This document shows, piece by piece, positions 1 to 7,385 of a stretch of 64,000 bases of DNA. The stretch spans positions 248,001 through 312,000 of the forward strand of contig NZ_OCNK01000001.1 of NCBI RefSeq assembly GCF_900230285.1. Reading direction: 5' to 3'. Source of the stretch: Blastococcus haudaquaticus (GTDB lineage: Bacteria; Actinomycetota; Actinomycetes; Mycobacteriales; Geodermatophilaceae). How positions within the stretch are numbered: position 1 is the first letter of the stretch; each line of letters starts with the position of its first letter. The translations under genes were made by a program, and so were the position numbers. The notes beneath the pieces are model-generated. The model made no database searches. It was not told where the DNA came from and saw only the letters and a program-made list of their open reading frames with translations.

Positions 1-74
1 CCCGCCCTGTCGCCGTGGATCACCGCGAGTAGGGTTCCAGACGACACAACCCCACGACATCCGGAGGCACCTCC

Positions 75-494
75 ATGCGTCTCACCCGCATGTTCTCCGC
101 CCGCGTCGTCCAGGTGCTGGAGGCCACCGCTCACTGCGACCTCCCCTGCGGCGTGTACGACCCGGCACAGGCCCGCATCGAGGCGGAGTCGGTCAAGGCC
201 ATCCAGGAGAAGTACCAGGGCAACGAGGACCCGGTCTTCCGCACCCGCGCCATCCTGATCAAGGAGCAGCGGTCGGACCTGGTCAAGCACCACCTGTGGG
301 TGCTCTGGACCGACTACTTCAAGCCCCCGCACTTCGAGAAGTACCCGCAGCTGCACGAGCTGTTCAACAAGGCCACCAAGCAGGCCGGCGCGGCCGGCGG
401 CAAGGGCAGCATGGACCCGGCCGAGGGGCAGAAGCTCCTCGACTACATCGCCGAGATCGACAAGATCTTCTGGGAGACCAAGGCTGCCGCCTAG
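75..494 (+). CDS. sodN: Nickel superoxide dismutase precursor
   Basis: Converts superoxide to oxygen and peroxide using a nickel centre. The diagnostic nickel hook HCDLPCG starts at residue 20, so a 19-residue leader precedes His1/Cys2/Cys6 of the mature enzyme (about 120 residues, normal for NiSOD). The leader (LTRMFSARV) resembles the Streptomyces propeptide, which is removed by the peptidase SodX so that His1 becomes the free N-terminus. The start at 75 has a CCGGAGG ribosome site 8-9 bases upstream; a start at Met6 would give a 14-residue leader as in Streptomyces and cannot be excluded. No sodX is visible to the right; it may lie left of the window. A strong hairpin at 513-548 follows the gene. 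Confidence 0.97.
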   Translation: MRLTRMFSARVVQVLEATAHCDLPCGVYDPAQARIEAESVKAIQEKYQGNEDPVFRTRAILIKEQRSDLVKHHLWVLWTDYFKPPHFEKYPQLHELFNKATKQAGAAGGKGSMDPAEGQKLLDYIAEIDKIFWETKAAA

Positions 495-512
495 TCTCCT
501 CAGTTGCACCCG

Positions 513-548
513 CGCTGCCGGGTCGTCCTCCGGGACGGCCCGGCAGCG
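513..548 (+). terminator. Hairpin after sodN
   Basis: A 16-base stem (513-528 with 533-548, one G-U pair) closed by a 4-base loop lies 19 bases after the sodN stop. There is no long T-run, which is common for actinobacterial terminators. Confidence 0.6.
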
Positions 549-623
549 CCGTGCTGTGACAGCACCTCCCACGGCGTCCGCGCATGCGCCTAGGGTCTGC
601 CAATGCGCGGCTCGGAGGACCTC

Positions 624-1850
624 ATGATCGACGTCGGCGCACTCTTGGAGAAGGTCGAGGCGGCCGCCCCCATCGACGCCGTGGGCGCGGTGGCCGCCGA
701 GCTCGGCCGGATGGTCGACGCCACGGCGGTGACGCTGCTCATCGCCGACTTCAGCGGCCGGGCCGTGGTCCGCCTGACCTCGACGGACTTCGTCGAGGGG
801 GCCCGGACGCACGGTCCGGAACGGGCGGAGACCCTGCCGCTCCCCGGCACGCTCTACGAGCGGGTCCTGCGCACCCAGCAGGCCGACGTCGAGCCGGTCG
901 ATGACGGCGCCCGCATGGTCGTCCCGGTCACCGACCGCGGTGACGCCATCGGCCTCCTCGAGCTCGACCTCCCCCGCTTCCCCTCCGACGACGAGGTCAC
1001 CGACATCAGCAGCGCCGCGCACGCGCTCGCCTACGTGATCATCGCGGCCCGCCGGCACACCGACGTCTTCGAGTGGGGGCAGCGCTCGGCGCCGTTCGAG
1101 CTCGCGGCCGAGATCCAGCGCCGGCTGCTGCCCACCTCCTACACCTGCGAGGCCGGCCAGTTCACCCTCGCCGGCTGGCTGGAGCCGGCCGCCTCCGTGG
1201 GTGGCGACACCTTCGACTACTCCCTGGACCGGGACACGCTGCTCATCTCCATCACCGACGCCGTCGGCCACCAGGTCCCCGCGGCGCTCGTCGCCACCCT
1301 GCTCGTCGGCGCGCTCCGCAACGCGCGCCGGCGGGGCCTGAGCCTGGCCGAGCAGGCGAAGTACGCCAACGAGTCGCTGCTGGAGAACGCCGAGGCCGGC
1401 CAGTTCGTCACCGGGCAGCTGCTGCAGGTCGACCTGCGCGCCGGAACGGCAGCGATCATCAACGCCGGCCACACCTGGCCGCTGCGCCTGCGCGACGGCC
1501 GGGTCGAGGAGATCGAGCTGGTCGTCGAGCCGCCGTTCGGCGTCATCCCTGGGCGGTCCTTCCAGGTGCAGACTTTCCCTTTGGAGCCGGGCGACCGACT
1601 CATCTTCCTCACCGACGGCATGCTCGAGCGCAACGCCGCCGCACTCGACGTCGCGGCCGCCCTGGCCGACAGTTCAGAGCTGCACCCGCGCGAGGTCGTC
1701 CACGAGCTGGGCTCGGCGGTGCTCCGGGCCACCGGCGGCGACCTGAAGGACGACGCCACGATGGTCTGCCTGGACTGGTACGGCGGCCCTCGCCGCGACC
1801 GGGTCACCGAGTTCGGCGCCGACACCGACCGCGCGTCCGCGCCGGTCTGA
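624..1850 (+). CDS. PP2C-type SpoIIE family phosphatase with N-terminal sensor domain
   Basis: About 408 residues. Residues 1-150 look like a GAF-type sensor (predicted alpha/beta, no transmembrane segments). The rest is a SpoIIE/RsbU PP2C phosphatase domain: GGDTFDYSLD supplies the first metal-binding Asp, NAGHTWPLRL is the conserved central strand, LTDGMLER the second metal site, and KDDATMVCL the C-terminal metal Asp. Such proteins dephosphorylate anti-sigma-factor antagonists in partner-switching stress pathways; no antagonist or anti-sigma gene is adjacent, so the target is unknown. I place the start at ATG 624 because a GGAGG lies 5 bases before it; an in-frame ATG at 603 would add seven residues but has no ribosome site. 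Confidence 0.9.
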   Translation: MIDVGALLEKVEAAAPIDAVGAVAAELGRMVDATAVTLLIADFSGRAVVRLTSTDFVEGARTHGPERAETLPLPGTLYERVLRTQQADVEPVDDGARMVVPVTDRGDAIGLLELDLPRFPSDDEVTDISSAAHALAYVIIAARRHTDVFEWGQRSAPFELAAEIQRRLLPTSYTCEAGQFTLAGWLEPAASVGGDTFDYSLDRDTLLISITDAVGHQVPAALVATLLVGALRNARRRGLSLAEQAKYANESLLENAEAGQFVTGQLLQVDLRAGTAAIINAGHTWPLRLRDGRVEEIELVVEPPFGVIPGRSFQVQTFPLEPGDRLIFLTDGMLERNAAALDVAAALADSSELHPREVVHELGSAVLRATGGDLKDDATMVCLDWYGGPRRDRVTEFGADTDRASAPV

Positions 1851-1898
1851 TCCACCCGTCGGACGTCCTCCGGCCGGGCCGGTACCGTTCGGCACACC

Positions 1899-2544
1899 AT
1901 GCGCATCGACCGGGCCGGGTGGCCTTTCATCACCGGACCGCTGGCCCCCGCGGCCGTGGCAGCCGTCGCCGGACGCCGGTGGGCGGCGTGGCCGTTCCTC
2001 GGCCTGTCCGCCTACATGGCCCTCTTCTTCCGTGACCCCGACCGGCGGTGCGACCGCGTCCCCCCCCGGTCCCGACGAGGTGCTCTCCCCCGCGGACGGC
2101 GTCGTCATGGTGGCCGGGGCACCACAGGACGGTGTCGCCCCCGACGGCGACTGGCAGCAGGTCAGCGTCTTCCTGTCCGTGGTCGACGTGCACGTCAACC
2201 GGTCGCCGTACCGGGGCGAGGTCGTGGAGAGCTCCTACCGCAAGGGCAGCTTCCTGGCCGCCTACCGCAAGGAGTCCGCGCACCGGAACGAGCGCAGCGA
2301 GCTCTGGCTGCGCGACGGCGACCGCACGGTGGTCTTTCGGCAGATCGTCGGGGTCCTGGCCCGCCGCATCGTCACGCGCACCGGCCCGGGGCAGCAGCTG
2401 GCGACCGGCGAGCGCATGGGCCTGATGAAGTTCGGCTCGCGGATGGACGTGTTCGTCCCACCGGAGTGCACGGTCACCGTGACCAAGGGACAGCGGGTGC
2501 GAGGCGGCGAGACCGTCATCGCACGCTGGCCCGCCGCGGGCTGA
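1899..2544 (+). pseudogene. psd: Phosphatidylserine decarboxylase (small type), frameshifted
   Basis: Makes phosphatidylethanolamine from phosphatidylserine. The N-terminal part, including two membrane-anchoring hydrophobic stretches and the motif FFRDPDR, is read from ATG 1899. The rest, from DEVLSPADG to the pyruvoyl-forming FGSRMDVFVP, is in another frame that ends at the TGA at 2542-2544. The two halves meet at a run of eight C (2060-2067). With seven C the sequence would read through as VPPGPDEVLSPADG, exactly the expected family sequence, giving about 214 residues. Everything outside the run is intact, including the Gly-Ser self-cleavage site. It sits 11 bases before pssA, the enzyme making its substrate. 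A sequencing error or a recent slippage mutation are both possible; I favour sequencing error because the enzyme is normally important. Confidence 0.85.
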
Positions 2545-2555
2545 GGGGTCGCGCC

Positions 2556-3356
2556 ATGGCACCGACGCGACGCACGGCCACCGTCGAGTTCGTCCGCGGC
2601 TCCGTCCGGGGCACCCGCCGCCGGGCGCTCGCGACGCTGCCCAGCCTGTTCACGCTGGCCAACATGTTCTGCGGGTTCTTCGCGATCCTGCTGTCGATCC
2701 GCGGGCAGTACGACCTCGCCGCCGTCCTGATCGGGTTCTCGGTGGTCTTCGACATCGCCGACGGCGCCGTCGCCCGGCTGGTCGGCGCCGTCACCCCGTT
2801 CGGCCTGCAGTTCGACTCCCTGGCCGACCTCGTGTCGTTCGGTCTCGCGCCGGCCCTGCTGGCCTTCACCCTCTTCTCGCAGGGACAGGACGAGTGGGAC
2901 CCGCTCGGGTGGGTCGCCTGCTTCGTCTGGGTGGCCTGTGCGGCCATCCGGCTGGCCCGGTTCAACACCACCATCGACCCGACCGCCGACAAGCGGTACT
3001 TCATCGGCATGCCCAGCCCCGGGGCCGCCGGCGTCGTCCTGGCCTCGGTGTTCGCCTTCGGTGACCACATGCAGGGCCGCGACCGGCTGTGGGTGCTGCT
3101 GGTCGTCCTCGTGCCCGCCGTGCTGATGGTCACGAACATCCGCTTCCGGTCGTTCCGGTCGCTGGTGAGCCCGAAGAGCGGCCGTCCCTACGGGCTGGTC
3201 GCCACCGCCATCCTGCTCGTGGTGGGCTTCGCCCTCGTCCCCGTGGTCACCGGCATCGTGCTGGCCTACGGCTACCTCTTCGCGCCAATCCTCGTCCCGA
3301 TCCTCGCTCCGCTGGCCAGGCTGCTGCCGGACAAGTTCACGGAGGCCTTCTCATGA
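2556..3356 (+). CDS. pssA: CDP-diacylglycerol-serine O-phosphatidyltransferase
   Basis: Transfers a phosphatidyl group from CDP-diacylglycerol to serine, in the membrane. Of 266 residues, the CDP-alcohol phosphotransferase signature is complete: DGAVAR, then eight residues, then GLQFDSLAD, giving the DG-AR-G-D-D pattern. About six to eight hydrophobic segments follow, including one long C-terminal pair. The start ATG 2556 was chosen because it lies just after the psd stop and begins the conserved RALATLPSLFTLANMFCG stretch. The gene overlaps the following acetyltransferase by ATGA (3353-3356), indicating one operon psd-pssA-GNAT. Confidence 0.95.
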   Translation: MAPTRRTATVEFVRGSVRGTRRRALATLPSLFTLANMFCGFFAILLSIRGQYDLAAVLIGFSVVFDIADGAVARLVGAVTPFGLQFDSLADLVSFGLAPALLAFTLFSQGQDEWDPLGWVACFVWVACAAIRLARFNTTIDPTADKRYFIGMPSPGAAGVVLASVFAFGDHMQGRDRLWVLLVVLVPAVLMVTNIRFRSFRSLVSPKSGRPYGLVATAILLVVGFALVPVVTGIVLAYGYLFAPILVPILAPLARLLPDKFTEAFS

Positions 3357-3832
3357 GCGTCCGCCCCATCCGGCCGGACGACGTCCCCGCCGTCGTCGGC
3401 CTCGTCCGCGAGCTCGCCGACTACGAGAAGGCGCTGGACGAGGTCCGCCTCACCGAGCCCCAGCTCACCGACTGCCTCTTCGGCGACTCCCCCGCGCTGT
3501 TCGGCCACGTCGCCACCGCTGACGACGGCGCGGTCGTGGGCGTCGCCCTCTGGTTCCTGAACTTCTCCACCTGGCGCGGCACGCACGGCGTCTACCTGGA
3601 GGACCTGTACGTCCAGCCGCAGCACCGGGGCACGGGGCTCGGCAAGGAGCTGCTGCGCAGCCTCGCGGCCGTGTGCGTCGAGCGCGGCTACTCGCGACTG
3701 GAGTGGTCGGTGCTGGACTGGAACACCCCGTCGATCGACTTCTACCGCGCTGCCGGCGCCGTCCCCATGGACGAGTGGACCGTCTTCCGGCTCACCGACG
3801 ACGCGCTGACCGCCTTCGCCACCACCGGCTGA
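3353..3832 (+). CDS. GNAT acetyltransferase, diamine (SSAT-like) type
   Basis: A 159-residue GNAT protein whose sequence follows the spermidine/spermine N1-acetyltransferase pattern closely: ELADYEKALDEV near residue 20, YLEDLYVQPQHRGTGLGKELL (acetyl-CoA pyrophosphate loop around residue 90-100) and WNTPSIDFYRAAGA near residue 125. The likely substrates are polyamines, thialysine or related small amines; this is inferred from the family. The start overlaps the pssA stop by four bases (ATGA), so it is probably translationally coupled to pssA, though no metabolic link is obvious. Confidence 0.85.
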   Translation: MSVRPIRPDDVPAVVGLVRELADYEKALDEVRLTEPQLTDCLFGDSPALFGHVATADDGAVVGVALWFLNFSTWRGTHGVYLEDLYVQPQHRGTGLGKELLRSLAAVCVERGYSRLEWSVLDWNTPSIDFYRAAGAVPMDEWTVFRLTDDALTAFATTG

Positions 3833-3835
3833 CGC

Positions 3836-4258
3836 GTGGACCCACGTGTCGTCACCGTCCTGCGCCGGCTCGCCGAGATCGAGTCCGGCACCAGCATCGG
3901 GACGACCTTCCTCGGGGGTGGCCGCTCCGAGACGGTCACCCGGCAGCACGCCGAGGTGACCGAGCTGCTGCCGGAGCAGGGCATCGTCGAGATCCGGCAC
4001 GGCGACGAGGTCGCGCGGCTGCACTTCGACGAGGCGGTCCTCCTGGAGTTCATCGCAGCTGCCGCCGAGAGCGGGGAGGACGCCTGGGGTGAGCCGCTTC
4101 CCGCCGAGGAGTCCGCCGCCCGGTTCCTGTCCGTGCACCTGGACGAGTCCCTCGGCACGCGGGAGCCGCACGAGTCCGGCTGGTGGACCTATCGGGCCGG
4201 TGGCTTCGACCCGCTCCCGCCGTGGGAGGCCCACGCGCGCCGCCGGCACCAGGCGTAA
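3836..4258 (+). CDS. Conserved hypothetical protein, 140 residues
   Basis: I do not recognise this protein. It starts at GTG 3836, three bases after the acetyltransferase stop, so it belongs to the same operon. It is soluble and acidic (many Glu and Asp), with a probable beta-strand core around residues 30-60 (VTELLPEQGIVEIRHG) followed by a helical stretch rich in Ala and Glu and a Trp-rich C-terminus (SGWWTYRAGG). No signal peptide, membrane segment or catalytic motif is apparent. Confidence 0.7.
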   Translation: MDPRVVTVLRRLAEIESGTSIGTTFLGGGRSETVTRQHAEVTELLPEQGIVEIRHGDEVARLHFDEAVLLEFIAAAAESGEDAWGEPLPAEESAARFLSVHLDESLGTREPHESGWWTYRAGGFDPLPPWEAHARRRHQA

Positions 4259-4305
4259 CAGGGGACCGTCGACGGCGCCGCGTTCGGCCCGGCAGACTCC
4301 GTCCC

Positions 4306-5088
4306 ATGACGACCGAGCGCGTGGCCCCCGAGTGCTGGCTCACCGACATGGACGGCGTGCTGGTCCACGAGGAGAAGGCGCTGCCCGGCGCGGCCGAGTT
4401 CCTCGAGCGGCTGGTCGAGAAGCAGCGGCGCTTCCTCGTGCTGACCAACAACTCGATCTTCACCCCGCGCGACCTCGCCGCCCGGCTGGCGCGGACCGGC
4501 CTGCACGTGCCCGAGGAGTCGATCTGGACCTCCGCCCTGGCGACGGCCGACTTCCTCACCACCCAGCTGCCCGGCGGCTCGGCCTACGTCATCGGCGAGG
4601 CCGGCCTGACGACGGCGCTGCACGAGGTGGGCTACGTCATGACCGACTCCGACCCGGACTACGTCGTCCTCGGCGAGACGCGCACGTACTCCTTCGAGGC
4701 GATCACGCGGGCGATCCGCCTGATCGGCCGCGGGGCGCGCTTCATCGCCACCAACCCCGACGTCACCGGCCCCTCCCCCGAGGGACCGCTCCCGGCTACC
4801 GGGTCGGTCGCGGCGATGATCACCCGCGCCACCGGTGCCGAGCCGTACTTCGTGGGCAAGCCGAACCCGATGATGTTCCGCAGCGCGATGAACCGCATCG
4901 AGGCGCACTCGGAGTCGACGATCATGATCGGTGACCGGATGGACACCGACGTCGTCGCCGGCATCGAGGCCGGGCTGGAGACGGTGCTCGTGCTGTCCGG
5001 CTCCACCGCGGCGGCCGACGTGGCCCGGTTCCCGTTCCGCCCCAGCCGGATCCTCGACTCGATCGCCGACGTCATCGACCTCGTGTGA
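4306..5088 (+). CDS. HAD-superfamily class IIA phosphatase (NagD-like)
   Basis: A 260-residue HAD hydrolase. Motif I is DMDGVLVHEEKALPGA (nucleophile and acid Asp around residues 14-16), motif II LTNNS near residue 49, motif III the Lys of GKPNPMMF near residue 186, and motif IV GDRMDTDVVAG near 209. The cap domain between motifs II and III is the class IIA type, as in NagD and p-nitrophenyl phosphatases. The natural substrate is not predictable; nucleotide or sugar phosphates are usual. ATG 4306 starts right at the conserved region; upstream in-frame sequence does not look coding. The stop is followed by a copy of hairpin repeat family A. Confidence 0.9.
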   Translation: MTTERVAPECWLTDMDGVLVHEEKALPGAAEFLERLVEKQRRFLVLTNNSIFTPRDLAARLARTGLHVPEESIWTSALATADFLTTQLPGGSAYVIGEAGLTTALHEVGYVMTDSDPDYVVLGETRTYSFEAITRAIRLIGRGARFIATNPDVTGPSPEGPLPATGSVAAMITRATGAEPYFVGKPNPMMFRSAMNRIEAHSESTIMIGDRMDTDVVAGIEAGLETVLVLSGSTAAADVARFPFRPSRILDSIADVIDLV

Positions 5089-5090
5089 AG

Positions 5091-5159
5091 AAGGACCCCC
5101 CTTCCCCCACCCCTCGCAAGCTCAGGGCGGGCTCCTGAAGGGAGGCCGAAGGGGGGCCT
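5091..5159 (+). repeat. Dispersed hairpin repeat, family A, copy 1
   Basis: Outer stem GGACCCCCCTTC (5093-5104) pairs with GAAGGGGGGCC (5148-5158), and a conserved core CCCCTCGCAAGCTC lies between. It fills the gap between the HAD gene (+) and the convergent membrane-protein gene (-), so it may act as a bidirectional terminator. See the finding on family A. Confidence 0.75.
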
Positions 5160-5640
5160 ACCGTTCGACGTAGGCCAGGCGGGACTCGGGCGTGGCCAGC
5201 AGGTACAGCTCCGTGGCCACCACCAGCAGGATCGGCAGGCCGATCAGCGGGCGCTCGGCCTCGAACGCGGCCACGAACCCGGACAGCCCGAGGAAGATCT
5301 GCGCCGCGACGACCGGCCCGCGTGCCCAGGGGGCCACCCGGGCGAGGCCCCGGGCGGCCGCAGCCAGGCCCACGGCGACGAGGGCGATGATGACCACCTC
5401 GGCGATCGCGCGCCCCACGCTGTCCGGGGTGCTCGTCAGGGTCAGCCACAGCCACGCGACGGCCCCGACGCCGATGGCAGCGGCCTCCACGCCGACGACG
5501 ACGGCCGCCCAGCGCAGCGAGGGCGGCACCTCGACCCGCTCCCGTGCCGGGCGCGGTGCCGGCGAGTCGGCGGCGGCGCCGAACAACCGGTCCAACCCCC
5601 GGCGAGGCGGCTGGGGCGGCGACCCGCTGGACTCCCTCAC
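5158..5640 (-). CDS. Small integral membrane protein
   Basis: 160 residues. A cytoplasmic-looking N-terminus rich in Pro, Arg and Ser (about 45 residues) is followed by four hydrophobic segments, roughly residues 46-67, 80-98, 105-125 and 127-145, and ends in an Arg/Glu tail. I do not recognise a named family; similar four-helix proteins of unknown function are common in actinomycetes. It is transcribed towards the HAD gene and divergently from the lipid kinase gene at 5711. Confidence 0.75.
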   Translation of the reverse strand: MRESSGSPPQPPRRGLDRLFGAAADSPAPRPARERVEVPPSLRWAAVVVGVEAAAIGVGAVAWLWLTLTSTPDSVGRAIAEVVIIALVAVGLAAAARGLARVAPWARGPVVAAQIFLGLSGFVAAFEAERPLIGLPILLVVATELYLLATPESRLAYVER

Positions 5641-5710
5641 GACCGCGAGATTACGCGGACGGCGACTGCTCCTCCCGGCCGATCGTCCCGCCCATGGTTA
5701 GCCTGGCGGC

Positions 5711-6733
5711 ATGCGTGCGCTCGTGGTGGTCAACCCCGCGGCGACCAGCACCAGCGCCACGATGCGCGACGTCCTGGTCGGCGCCCTCGCCAGCGAGCTC
5801 AAGCTCGACGTCGTCGAGACCACCCGCCGCGGCCACGGCCGCGAACTGGGGCAGCAGGCCGCCGCCGAGGGCGTGGACCTGGTGGTGTCCGTCGGTGGCG
5901 ACGGCACGGTCAACGAGGTCGTCAACGGCATGCTCACCGACGGCCCGTCCCCGCACCTGCCCATGCTGGCCGTCGTCCCGGGTGGATCGACGAACGTCTT
6001 CTCCCGGGCCCTGGGTCGCTCCCGTGACCCGGTCGAGGCGACCGGGGAGATCCTGCGCTCGCTGCGCGCGGGCCGGACCCGGTTGGTGTCCCTCGGCACC
6101 GCCAGCGCCACCGGCACCAGCACCGCCCCCGTGCGCGGCACCGCGCCCGGCGCCGCCGCGGTGGTGGCCGCCGCCGATGCCGTGGCGCACGACGGGTGGA
6201 CCACCCCCCGCTGGTTCGTCTTCGCCGCCGGGCTCGGGTTCGACGCGGAGGTCATCGCCCGCGTCGAGTCCCGGCGCGCAGCGGGTCGCCGATCCACCGG
6301 CGCCCTGTACGTCAAGGAGGCGACCAACGCCTTCCTGCTCGGACGGGAGCGCCGTCGCCCGGCCATGACGCTGCACCTGCCCGGCGAACCAGATCTGGAG
6401 GAGCTCTTCCTCTGCCTGGTCTCCAACGTGAGCCCGTGGACCTACCTGGGTGCCCGGCCGGTGAACCCGTCGCCCGAGGCGTCGTTCGACGCGGGCCTGG
6501 ACGTCTTCGCGATGGGCCGCATGGGCGCGGTGCGGATGCTGCACACCCTGCGCCAGGCGCTGGCCCGCGAACCGGACGCGCGGGGCCGGGGCGTGCACCG
6601 CCGGCACGACCTCGAGGAGCTGTCCCTGACCGCCACCCGCCCGCAGGGTTGGCAGGTCGACGGCGACCACCTCGGCACCGCGACCGGACTGAGGGTGCGC
6701 CACGTCCCGGCCGCCCTGCGCGTCGTGGCCTGA
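5711..6733 (+). CDS. Diacylglycerol-kinase-family lipid kinase
   Basis: 340 residues. The catalytic-domain signature SVGGDGTVNEVVNGML lies near residue 62, and a Gly-rich PGGSTNVFSRALG nucleotide-binding segment near residue 95. The C-terminal half is the beta-sandwich typical of DgkB/YegS proteins. It phosphorylates diacylglycerol or a related lipid at the membrane surface; in actinomycetes this can feed phosphatidate recycling or phosphatidylinositol-type lipids. An Ala/Thr-rich insert at residues 125-155 looks like a linker and is not part of the usual core. It is monocistronic and divergent from the membrane-protein gene. Confidence 0.88.
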   Translation: MRALVVVNPAATSTSATMRDVLVGALASELKLDVVETTRRGHGRELGQQAAAEGVDLVVSVGGDGTVNEVVNGMLTDGPSPHLPMLAVVPGGSTNVFSRALGRSRDPVEATGEILRSLRAGRTRLVSLGTASATGTSTAPVRGTAPGAAAVVAAADAVAHDGWTTPRWFVFAAGLGFDAEVIARVESRRAAGRRSTGALYVKEATNAFLLGRERRRPAMTLHLPGEPDLEELFLCLVSNVSPWTYLGARPVNPSPEASFDAGLDVFAMGRMGAVRMLHTLRQALAREPDARGRGVHRRHDLEELSLTATRPQGWQVDGDHLGTATGLRVRHVPAALRVVA

Positions 6734-6822
6734 GACAGGACCCTCACGCATGCCGGAGCGGCCTTGTCAACGGCCGCGTGCGGCGTGTGGTTCCGTCGAG
6801 TGGCGGGCCTAGCACGAGCGTG

Positions 6823-6836
6823 GTGAGGTTGCTCAC
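6823..6836. promoter_or_regulatory. Crp-like binding site upstream of whiB1
   Basis: GTGA-N6-TCAC, a perfect Crp-type dyad (arms 6823-6826 and 6833-6836), sits 28 bases upstream of a TTGACA hexamer (6865-6870). The spacing suits class I activation. In M. tuberculosis whiB1 is Crp-controlled, so the site fits established knowledge. Confidence 0.6.
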
Positions 6837-6864
6837 GAGGGGTCGAACGACGACCTCGATCTGC

Positions 6865-6893
6865 TTGACAGGCGTCTTTCACGTGAAAACATC
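6865..6893 (+). promoter_or_regulatory. Putative whiB1 promoter with embedded palindrome
   Basis: A consensus -35 hexamer TTGACA at 6865-6870 is followed by the perfect 12-base palindrome TTTCACGTGAAA (6877-6888) and a weak -10 candidate AAACAT (6887-6892). This is one of the few AT-richer stretches in the window. The palindrome is the core of the ParB site parS and could also be an operator; see findings. The leader from here to the whiB1 start is about 140 bases and also holds the small dyad ACTTGC/GCAAGT (6907-6928). Confidence 0.5.
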
Positions 6894-7032
6894 ACCTGAG
6901 AACGCAACTTGCCGGTAACAAAGCAAGTAGTCGCTGGGCCACAGCGCTGGGCAACCGGTGTCGGCTCTAGAACGCGGTCCGAGGCCGGCGACTGAAGTAG
7001 CAACCGTAGACGACACCAAGGAGTACACCGCC

Positions 7033-7284
7033 ATGGACTGGCGCCACCGCGCGCTCTGCCGGGACGAGGATCCGGAGCTGTTCTTCCCCATCGGGACGAC
7101 CGGCCCGGCAGTCGTGCAGATCGAGCAGGCCAAGGCCGTGTGCCGCCGCTGCCCCGTCGTGGCGGGGTGCCTGGACTGGGCACTGCGCTCGGGCCAGGAC
7201 TCCGGCGTCTGGGGTGGGCTCTCCGAGGACGAGCGGCGTGCGCTGAAGCGCCGCCAGGCCCGTACCCGGGTGCCCACCGCCTGA
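7033..7284 (+). CDS. whiB1: WhiB1-type iron-sulfur transcription regulator
   Basis: 83 residues beginning MDWRHRALCRDEDPELFFP, nearly the start of mycobacterial WhiB1. The four cluster-binding cysteines are present (one near residue 9, then CRRCPVVAGC), followed by the G(V/I)WGG turn in DSGVWGGLSEDERRALKRR and a basic C-terminus. WhiB1 binds sigma A region 4 and DNA and responds to nitric oxide through its [4Fe-4S] cluster. Start ATG 7033 has AAGGAG 8 bases upstream; in-frame sequence further up is the leader. The gene is followed by a perfect 16-base-pair hairpin and, convergently, pdtaS, the same arrangement as Rv3219-Rv3220c. Confidence 0.96.
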   Translation: MDWRHRALCRDEDPELFFPIGTTGPAVVQIEQAKAVCRRCPVVAGCLDWALRSGQDSGVWGGLSEDERRALKRRQARTRVPTA

Positions 7285-7344
7285 GCCGGAGCACCACCGG
7301 CACCGGGGGTCATCCCTGCGGCGCACGCACGACCAGAGATCGCC

Positions 7345-7380
7345 CCGAGGCCGGTCCGGAACCCTCCGGACCGGCCTCGG
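7345..7380. terminator. Bidirectional terminator between whiB1 and pdtaS
   Basis: Perfect 16-base arms (7345-7360 and 7365-7380) with a 4-base loop ACCC, placed exactly between two convergent genes. Confidence 0.75.
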
Positions 7381-7385
7381 TGCGT

